Source of the DNA: CAZLBC01 sp964557575
GTDB taxonomy: Bacteria; Planctomycetota; Phycisphaerae; SM23-33
Reading direction: 5' to 3'
Assembly: GCA_964557575.1 (NCBI GenBank)
Contig: CAZLBC010000128.1
Coordinates: 1 to 11,363 of the forward strand
DNA: 11,363 nucleotides
Part shown: in pieces, positions 1 to 9,300 of the stretch
How the letters are laid out: each line of letters opens with the position of its first letter
How positions within the stretch are numbered: position 1 is the stretch's first letter
Notes under the pieces: generated by a model
Seen by the model: the letters and a program-made list of their open reading frames with translations, nothing else
The model's database searches: none
Told to the model about the DNA's origin: nothing
Made by a program: the position numbers and the translations under genes

Positions 1-170
1 CGTTTGCCGCCTGACCTTTTTTGCCGGGTGGAACGCGCCGCGGGTGTGCGCGGTTTGAGGGGAAGGGTCCCGTTCTCGGCGATTGTTTCATGACGTTGTC
101 CGGCGGGGGGTATGCGGCCGATCGTCTGCGCACCGGGTCGTCAAATCTTAACAATCTTTAAATAAAGGAG

Positions 171-198
171 TTGAGATTCTCTTTCGATCGGATATAAT
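171..198 (+). promoter_or_regulatory. Sigma70-type promoter of the giant adhesin gene
   Basis: A -35 box TTGAGA (171-176, five of six consensus bases) is separated by 16 bases from a perfect -10 box TATAAT (193-198). It sits in an AT-rich island inside otherwise GC-rich DNA. Transcription would begin near 205, leaving a 5' leader of about 155 bases before ATG 362. This is a sequence match only; the start site is inferred. Housekeeping-sigma control would suggest fairly constitutive expression unless the leader regulates translation. Confidence 0.7.
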
Positions 199-348
199 TG
201 AAAATGGATGTGTAGAACTACAGACAGAAGCGAGGGTTGTTTATGCGCAGGCGAGGAGTAGGTACCCGACGGGTTCGGGAATTACGGGGGTTGTGGTAAA
301 ATATTTTTTGATATACAGTTACGGAAATAGATGAATGTTCATATAGAC

Positions 349-353
349 GGAGG
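349..353 (+). promoter_or_regulatory. Ribosome binding site (GGAGG)
   Basis: GGAGG lies 8 bases before ATG 362, an ideal Shine-Dalgarno spacing. An in-frame TAG at 344-346 closes the frame just upstream, so ATG 362 is the first possible ATG. The next in-frame ATG, at 392, has no purine-rich stretch at the right distance. Together these fix the start. Confidence 0.85.
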
Positions 354-361
354 ACCACGTC

Positions 362-3300
362 ATGCCGGATCCTAATTCCCGGGCGGTCAAGATGCTTCGG
401 AGGTTGTATCGATCGATCCTTTCCCGGCAGCGGATAGCCGCATTGTTCGCCGCCGTCGCCAAACGGCGAAAACACCGTTTGCGCCCGGTCCCTGCGCGGG
501 CCGAGGCCCTCGAGCCGCGGCTCTTCCTCGACGCCGCCCCGGACGTCTACGCGGTGGACGTGGGGGAGACCGTGAACGTCGATGCCGCCGCCGGCATACT
601 CGCCAACGACACCGACGTCGGTGCCATCCTCTCCAACACCGATCCGTACCGCGGTGCCCTGACGCTGTACACGGACGGGTCGTTCAGCTACGACCCGCGC
701 GGGGATTTCAGTTCGGGGACAGACCACTTCACCTATACCCTCTCCGACGGCCTCGGCGGGACCAGCACGGCAACGGTGACGCTGACGATGCAGGGGAGCG
801 TCCTGCGGGAGTGGTGGACGGGGATCGGCGGTACGGCGGTGAGCGATCTCACTTCAAATCCGGATTACCCCGACAGCCCCGACGGGATCGATTACCTCGG
901 GGACTTCCTGATCGACACGAACATGGACGACTTCGGCCAGCGCGTCAGCGGCTGGCTCTTCCCCGAGCAGACCGGCGACTACACCTTCTGGATCGTCACC
1001 GACGACGAGAGCGAGCTGTGGCTGAGCACCGACGGCGACCCGGCCAATGCGCAGCTCGTCTCCCGGGTGACCGACTGGGCCAACCTGAACGACTGGAACG
1101 ACCCGGACGTCGACTCCTCCGCCGACCTCGGGTTGACGATCACGCTGGAGGCCGGCGAGGCATACTACATCGAGGCCCTCCACAAGGAAGACGGTGGCGG
1201 CGACCACCTGCAGGTCGGCTGGGACGGCCCGGGCATCGCGGGGCCGGTCACCATCGGCGGCGATTTCCTCGCCCCCGCCGGGAACCTCCCCCCCACGGCG
1301 GCCGACGACGTGGCCGTGACCGACGCGGATACGCCGGTGACCGTCGACGTTATCGTCAACGATACCGACCCGTACTCGCCCGCCGGCGACACGCTCACGG
1401 TCACCGCCGACGACCCCCTCTACGGGACAGTCGTCGAAAACGGCGACGGCACGGTGACCTTCACTCCCGCCGGTGTAGATGCCCCCTTCCCCGCCGTCTA
1501 CGCGTTCGACGGCACCGGCGGCGGTACGACGAATTCGCTGAGCGACCTGCCGGGCGGTTCCGGCGACTATTCGGCGAGCTGGGAGCTGTGGTTCCGGCCT
1601 GCGGCCGACGCCGACCGCGACATCCTCTTCGAGACCGGCGGCAACGGCCAAGGCATGGCCCTGGAATACGACGGGGCGGCCAACGAGGTGCTGTTCACGA
1701 TCGACGACGGCGACAACCAGGTGCAGGTCGCCGGGGGCGACACCCTCCTGGACGCAACCGATTTCCACCAGGTCTTCGCCGTGTATTCCAGGAATTCCCC
1801 CGGCAACACCGACGTGGTCCAGCTTTACATCGACGGCCAGCTCGTGGCGGAGGACGCTACGCACACCGACATCAACGACTGGACCGGGGGAAATGGCTCG
1901 GGGCTGGGGGCGATCAACGGAAATACCGGCGAGCAGATCACGGGCGGCAACTACGAGGGCCTGATTACCACCTTTCGGTTTTACCGGCACCCGATGACCG
2001 CATCGGATGTCATGGACTACTACCTCGCCGGCGGCAAGCCCCTCGCGGTGCCCCCGCCGTACGCGGAGCGGACGATCGGCGAGACGGGGACAATCGCCGC
2101 CCTGACGGACACGGAACAGACGATTACGCTGAACAACGATTACGTCGACCCGGTGGTCATCGTCCAGCCGCCGTCGTACAACGACGGCCGGGTCTGTGTG
2201 TCCCGGCTCACGGCGGTCATCAACAACACCGGCTCAAACGACCAGTTCACCGTCTACATCGATGAGGAGCCTAACGGGGACGGCGCGCACCCGGCCGAGA
2301 CCGTCCACTACGTGGTCCTGGAGGCGGGGGTCTGGGATATCGGCGGCGCGATCCTGGAGGTCGGGACGCTGGACACCTCGAACACGGTCAACGGCGGTGG
2401 CAGCCCGGGGCCGTTCGAATATGTTACCTTCGATGCCCCGTTCGATGCCCGGCCCGCCATTCTCAGCCAGGTCCAGACGGGCAACGACCTCGACTTCCTC
2501 AAGACCCGCCAGCGCAACGACAGCGCTGCCGGCTTCGAGGTGGTCCTCGAGGAGGCGGAGTTCGAGGACGGCGTCCACGCGACCGAGACGGTCGGCTACG
2601 TCGCGATCGCCGAAAATGCGGGAACCTGGAACGGTATCGCCTACGAGGCGGGTGTGTTTACGGATATCGACCAGAACTTCTCGACGCATACGTTCACGCA
2701 GACATTCGCGGCGGCGCCGAATTTCGTGGCGTCCATGCGGAACTATGCCGGCTCCGACCCGGCGGGCGGCAGGTACCAGAACCTCACGGCGGCATCCGTG
2801 GACCTTAAGAGCGAGGAGGACACGAACGAAGCGGAGACCGGCCACGCTGCCGAGGACTTCGCCTTCCTGGCGATCGAGACGGACGGCGACCTGACCGGGC
2901 GGGACTTGTCGGGTTCGGTCGTCGAGTACGAACTCGCCTACGACGCAACGGTCTACGCCAACGACGAATCATGGGGAAATACCACTCGCGTCGAGAATTT
3001 CGACTGGGACATGGGCGCCGCCGACCACCGCAAGGCCACCACGTTCACGTATACCATTGCCGACGCCGGCGGCAGGACCGGCACCGCGGAGGTCACCGTC
3101 CACGTCCACCCGGTCGACACGCCCGCCGACGACGCGCCCGTCGCCGTCGACGATTTCTACGACGTGGCCGGCGCCCCCTCCGTGACCGGCAACGTCCTCG
3201 ACAACGACACGGATTTCGAGGGAGATCCGCTGAGCGTCGCCCTCCTGTCCGGTTGGGGCCCGTCCCACGGAATAGTGAACGAGTTGAATGCGGACGGCTC

Positions 3301-6300
3301 GTTCACCTATACACCCGGTCCCGATTACAGCGGCCGGGACACGTTCAGTTACCGGGTCTCCGACGGCAGCGGCGGCACCGACACGGCCACGGTCACCTTC
3401 ACCGACCAGGGCGGCGTCCTGCGGGAAGTCTGGCGGAACATCGGGGGCTCCGACGTCGCGGACCTCACCGGCAGCGCGGGCTACCCGGAGGAGCCCAACC
3501 ATGTCGAGTCCCTGTACGGCTTCGATGCGAACATGCGTGTCGCCGACGGGATCATTCTCCGCGAGGCCGAGGATTTCGACGCGAATATTCCCGACGGGTC
3601 GCATTCATGGGAGCTGCGGAACTACGACGACGCCAACGGCGGGGCGGTCATGGCGGCCCTGCCCAACAGCGATACCGGCGGCGACGAGCCGGAACTGCAG
3701 TACCAGATCGACTTCCCCGAGGCGGGTACCTACTACGTCTGGGTTCGCGGGGCGGTCTGGGAGTCCGGCGACACCGGCAAGAGCGACAGCGTTCACGTGG
3801 GGCTCGACGGCGTCCTCCCGGCGTCGTCCGACAAGATCAGCGACTTCAACCGGGACTTCGGATGGACAAACGACACGATGGACTCCGGGCGGGCGACGAT
3901 CGACGTCGCGACGGCGGGCGTCCACACGGTCAACGCCTGGATGCGGGAGGACGGGTTCCGGTTCGACCGGATCCTCCTGACCGACGACCCGGATTTCGAC
4001 CCCGAGGACCGGGACAACAACTACGGCCAGCGGATCAGCGGCTACCTCGCGCCGCCGGCCGACGGCGACTACACCTTCCACATGCACAGCGACGACGAGA
4101 GCCGGCTCTTCCTCAGCACCGACGACGACCCGGCCAACCGCGTCGAGATCGCCGGCGCGCGAACGGGATGGGGGACCAGCCTGCCGGTGACCCTCCAGGC
4201 CGGGCAGACCTACTACATCGAGGCCCTCATGAAGGAAGGCGGCGCCGACTATCTCGAGGTGGAGTGGGAGAGCGCGGACGCGGCGATGACCCGCCGGGTC
4301 ATCGACGGCCGGTACCTCACGCCCGCCGGCGCGCAGCCGGTTGCCGACCGGGATTTCGCCACCGTCTTCGAGAACGGCGCCGTCGATATCTCCCCCCTCC
4401 TCAACGACGCGGTGCCCGGCGGCGGGCTCCTGGCCCTGGACGCCTTCACCCAGCCGGCCCACGGGACCGTCACGGACGCCGGCGGCGGCATCCTGACGTA
4501 CACCCCGGACGTCGACTACGGCGGCGCCGACAGCTTCACCTACACGATCTCTGCGGCCGGCGGCACGTCGACGGGGACGGTGGACATCGACGTCCTGAAG
4601 CGGGGCGCTTGGATCGGCCGCGACGTGGGCGACGGAAACCTCGACGGCGCCGACACGGCGGCCGGCGGGATCTACACCGTCACCGGCTCCGGCAGCAACA
4701 TCTGGAACGACGCCGACGGCGTCCGCTTCGTCTACCAGCCGATGACCGGCGACGGGGAGATCATCGCCCGCGTGATTTCCATGCAGGACGGCGACGGCGA
4801 CGGGGCCCTCGAGGACTGGGCCAAGGCCGGCGTGATGGTGCGGGAGAGCCTCGATCCGGGCAGCAGGATGGCCTCCACGATCATCAGCGCAAACGACAAC
4901 AGCCGGTTCTACACCCGCGCGAATGACGGCGGGAACAGCATGAACAGCGGTGAGTTGAATAATCTGGGCAAACCGTACTGGGTCAGGCTCGTCAGGTCCG
5001 GCAGCACCTTCACGGCCTCTGTGTCTTCCGACGGGGAGGCCTGGACCGAGATCGGGTCGCAGGACGTGGTCATGGGCGGAACGATCTACGCCGGACTGGC
5101 CGTCACCGCCCGCGACGTCAACGCCCTCTGCACCGCGGCATTCGACAACGTGGTGATCGCCGAGGCCGACGAGCAGGTCGCCACCGACGAGGATACGCCG
5201 GTCACGTTCGACATCCTGTCCAACAACCAGGGCGGCGACGACGGGGACGACGTCCTGACGGTGGGGAATATCATGAATCCCGCCCACGGCACGGTGGTCG
5301 ACAACGGCGACGGCACGGTCACCTACACGCCGGGGCCCGATTACTTCGGTACCGACGCCTTCATCTACACGCTGGAAAACCACGACGGCGGGATCGTCCA
5401 CGCCGAGCCCTACCGGGTCGCGATCACGGTGAACCCGGTCAACGACGAGCCCGTGGCCCTGGACGACGTCGATTATACCACGGTCTGCGATTCGATCATC
5501 GACGCCGTCGGGCCGCTGGTGTACGCATTCGACGCCGGGGCCCTGAATTCCTACGGCGGCCAGGACGACAACCCGACGCTCGTCGCGGTCGAAGATCTCG
5601 ACGCGACGCTGCACCTGGAGGGGAATACCTGGAAGTGGGCGCCCCACGACTACACCGTGTCGCCGACCACCGTCCTGGAATTCGACTTCCTCAGCAACAG
5701 CGAGGGTGAGGTGCACGCGATCTGCTTCGATAACAACAACGACATCTCCGAGAGCACCTCGTTCCAGTTGTACGGCACCCAGGACTGGGGCGGCAGCGGC
5801 GCGATTACCGACTACTACGACTACGCCGGTTCCGCCGGGATCTGGAAGCACTACCGGATCCCCGTGGGCGAGTACTTCACCGGCGCGTTCGACCGCCTGG
5901 TGTTCGTCAATGATGACGACGTCGCGACGCCGACGGGCCAGGGCTATTTCCGCAACGTCAAGGTCTACGAGCTTGCGGACCTGCCGACCGAGACCCTGAA
6001 GAACACCGCGGTCTACGACGCGACGAACGGGGGGGTGCGCCTGACGGCGGCGGCCGGCAGCGTCAACGGCCAGGTGGAATGGGCGGTCAACCCCGGCGAG
6101 CACTTCACCGCCGATTTCGAGTTCTGGACCGGCGGCGGCAGCGGGGCCGACGCAGCCTACCTCTACGCCTACCACACCGCCACGCCCGGCAACGAGGACG
6201 CCGCGACCGGCGGTTACACCGTCGCCTACGACGAGTTTCAGGACCAGATCCAGCTGAAGTGGAACGGGGGGAACCTGGCGACCGCGGCCGATAACAGCCT

Positions 6301-9300
6301 CGACGATGCGGCGTGGCACGACGCGCGGGTGGTGGTCGACGGGCGGAATATCCGCGTCTACCTCGACGGGGCCCTCCGGATCGATTACACGGACGTCGCC
6401 CGCGACACCTCCGGCGGGCTCTTCGGCCTCGGCGCGCGGACCGGCGGGTCAACCAACGAGCACCGGGTGCGGAACCTCCACGTCTACCGCGACCTGGTCG
6501 TCCGCGACGGCTTGGTCTCGTACTGGGGATTCGAGGACGGGACGGGCGCGCCGGCGGCCGCCAACGCCGTCGACGGGTCCCCGGGCGCGGCGCTGATGAA
6601 CATGGACCCGGCGACCGACTGGGTGGCCGGATACGCCGGCGGCGGACTCGACTTCGACGGCACGGACGATTTCCTCGACGTCTACCAGGACATCTCCGAG
6701 ACCGCCAACACGATGTCGCTCTGGTTCCACACCACCGCCGACGGCGGCATCCTCTCCGTCCACGAGGGAGTACAGGGCGGTCCCAACGACCGGAACATCT
6801 ACATCCAGGGCGGCGACGTCTACAGCCGCATTTATAATACCGAGGTCATCTCCACGTCCGGTACCGACTACGCCGACGGGAACTGGCACCACCTCGTCCG
6901 CAGCTACGGTAGGGAGGGTGCCCACCGGCTCTACATCGACGGCGCCCTGGTTGCCTCCGGCACCATGACGGCCTCGGACTTTGACTGGCAGGACCGGATC
7001 GAGATCGGCTGGTCGAACTACGAGGGTTATTTCACCGGCCGGATCGACGAGGTGGGGATCTGGGACGCGGAACTCAGCGAGGTCGAGATAACCGCCCTCT
7101 ACAACGGCACCGCGCCGATGGACGTGGGGCCGAATGTCCTGGACAACGACTGCGATGTCGACGGCGATTCGTTGACCGCGACACTCCTCGCCGGCCCGTC
7201 GCACGCGGCGGATTTCAGCCTCGATCCCACCGGTGATTTCGATTATATTGCCGAGGCCGGGTTCACCGGCATCGACAGCTTCACCTACCAAGTATCCGAC
7301 GGCAACGGCGGCACCGACACGGCGACCGCCTACATCGATATCCCGCCCGCCGCGGGATCGACCGAGGCGCGGGACGACTTCTGGTTCGTCGAGGAGGGCG
7401 ATTCTATCGACGCCGCCGCGATGATCGTCGACGAGGACATGACCGCCGCCCCGGCGGGGACGCTCATCGACCAGGCGACCTACGAGGGGACGTACGTGCG
7501 GCTTACCGACGCCGCGAACAACATCGACGGGCAGCTCGAATACAGTCTCCTGAATCCGGGGGATTCGTTCTCTGCGGAGTTCGAGTTCTGGACGGGCGGG
7601 GGCAGCGGCGCCGACGCCGTCTACTTCTACGCCTACAACACCGAGACGCCCGAAAACGAGAACCAGGATGCCGGCGGCTACGTCGTCGCCTTCGACGAGT
7701 ATAACGACCAGATCCAGCTCAAGTGGGACGGGACGACGCTGGCCACCGACGCCCAGGCCGCCCTCGATGATTCCGCCTGGCACGACGCGAAGGTGGTCGT
7801 CGCCGGCCGGGCAGTGGAGGTCTGGTTCGACGGGACCCTGGTGATCGACTACACCGACGTCGCGCGGGACACGTCCGGCGCCCTGTTCGGCTGGGGCGCC
7901 CGGACCGGCGGGGCCACCAACGAGCACCGCGTGCGGGACCTGCACATCGATACCGGTATCCTGGGCAACGACGCCGATCCGGACGGCGACACGTTGACGC
8001 CGACCCTGGTTTCCGGTCCCGCCCACGCGGCGAGTTTCGCGCTCAATCCCGACGGGACATTCGATTACGCGCCCGCCCCCGGTTTCAACGGCGTGGACAC
8101 GTTCCTCTACACCGTCTCCGACGGCAACGGCAACCAGGACGGCGCCGTAGTCTCCATCGCCGTGGGGACGATCGACGGGGAGGGTGCCGTCCTCCGGCAG
8201 TGGTGGACGGGCATCAACGGCACGGGCGTCGGCAACCTCACCGGGCAGGCGGCGTATCCCGACGACCCGGACGGCGGCGAGCTGCTTTCGGCGTTCGACG
8301 GCCCCGACGGCTGGGCCGACAACTACGGCACGCGGGTGACCGGCTACCTCCATCCGCCGGTGACGGGACAGTACACCTTCTGGATCACCAGCGACGACAA
8401 CAGCGAGCTGTGGCTGAGCACCGACGACGGCCGGGCCAACCGGCAGTTGATCGCCGGCGTCCCCGGTCATTCCGGCGCCGACGAGTGGGACAAGTATCCC
8501 GAACAGCAGTCGGTGCCCGTGACGCTCCAGGCGGGCCGGCGGTACTACATTGAGGCCGTCCACAAGGAGGGCGGCGGCGGTGACCGGCTGCGTGTCGCCT
8601 GGGCCGGCCCGTCGATAGACGGCCCGCTCGTCATAGACGGCGCGTACCTGTCGCCGGTGAAGGCCCCCGTGGCCGTCGACGAGAACCCCCGCGTCGACGA
8701 GGACGCTCCGGGCAGTTTCAACGTTCTGGTCAACGATATCGACCCGGACGGCGACGCGATAGCGATCGACACGTACGACGATGCCGGCATCGTCGACGGC
8801 ACGCTGACGTACAACGGCGACGGGAGCTTCACCTACGATCCCGCCGGCGCGTACGAGTACCTCGGGGCCGGCGAGACGGCCACCGAGACCTTCACCTACC
8901 GTCTCACCGACGGCAACGGGATGCCACTGCCCGAGAAGATGCAGATACACCTGCCCGGCGACACCGCGGCGGGGGGGATAACCCCCGACATCTCCGGCGC
9001 CGGCAACGATGGTTCCCTCGGCGGCCAGGCCCGCGTCGTCCCCGGCATGATCGGCGGCGCGATCCGGTTCGACGGCGACGACGACTACCTTGACTTCGGC
9101 GACGTGGACGCCCTGGACGACCCCGGCCAGTTCGCCGTTTCCACCTGGTTCAGGCGGGACGCGGACGTCGACGACGACACGAACCACGGCGTCAGCAACG
9201 TGCTCCTCGCGCAGTCCGACGACAACAACAACGACAATTTCGAACTCGGTTCCGACGGCGACTTCCTGGAGATCTACCTCGATACCGCGAACGGTTACAA

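Larger units (their letters stand above)
1..361. other. Upstream non-coding region
   Basis: I see no supportable gene here. Bases 1-140 are GC-rich, with only a 30-codon frame that enters from the left edge and stops at 91-93 and an equally short antisense frame open to the edge; neither has recognisable content. From about 141 to 360 the composition shifts sharply to AT-rich, which marks the promoter and leader of the giant gene. A small inverted repeat (CCCGA 265-269, TCGGG 275-279, 5-base loop) lies in the leader, but no T-run follows it, so it is not a convincing terminator. No riboswitch class was recognised. Confidence 0.6.
1283..3112 (+). other. Split Ig/cadherin-like domain 2 with LamG and lectin-like inserts
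   Basis: The first part (residues 308-371) has PTAADDVAVTDADTPVTV, IVNDTDPYSPAGDTLTV and GTVVENGDGTVTFTPAG. It stops where a TDSFTYTVSDG-type strand is expected. That strand and the closing one appear only about 520 residues later, as TTFTYTIADAGGRTGTAEVTV (residues 893-913). Between them lie LamG-1 and the threefold lectin-like repeat. The simplest reading is one domain split by insertion. Residues 846-890, just before the re-entry, are atypical, so the two parts could instead belong to separate degenerate domains. Confidence 0.55.
5441..7345 (+). other. Split Ig/cadherin-like domain 6 with three nested modules
   Basis: The opening strand is at residues 1694-1709 (NDEPVALDDVDYTTVC). The rest of the domain resumes at residue 2252: DVGPNVLDNDCDVDGDSLTA, SLDPTGDFDYIAEAGF, IDSFTYQVSDGNGGTDTATAYI (to 2328). 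About 540 residues are nested between opening strand and calcium loop: the unassigned module, L-type lectin 1 and LamG-2. Joined end to end, the two parts make one normal repeat with an intact NDCDVDGD calcium motif. Cys2264 within the loop is unusual. Confidence 0.7.

Noticed and set aside
1..93. Frame entering from the left edge and stopping at 91-93
   Set aside because: Thirty codons of unremarkable sequence; too short and featureless to call as the end of an upstream gene.
265..309. Possible terminator or attenuator in the leader
   Set aside because: The 5-base stem at 265-279 is followed by a T-rich stretch only some 23 bases later, so it does not form an intrinsic terminator.
331..375. 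Short upstream frame (ATG 331 to TAA 373-375) overlapping the adhesin start
   Set aside because: Only 14 residues with a poor ribosome binding site; it could couple translation, but nothing beyond chance supports it.
218..727. Reverse-strand open frame of 169 codons across the leader and gene start
   Set aside because: It covers the promoter leader and the adhesin N-terminus, has no recognisable content, and lacks support against the well-placed ATG 362.
811..2265. Forward open frame of 484 codons in another frame
   Set aside because: Arg/Pro/Gly-rich shadow overlapping PA14-1 and LamG-1 in the real frame.
2971..4926. Forward open frame of 651 codons in another frame
   Set aside because: Arg-rich out-of-frame translation of the adhesin gene; the true frame continues through without interruption.
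3605..6319. Reverse-strand open frame of 904 codons
   Set aside because: Same in-phase antisense shadow, caused by the lack of sense TTA, CTA and TCA codons; no ribosome binding site or domain content.
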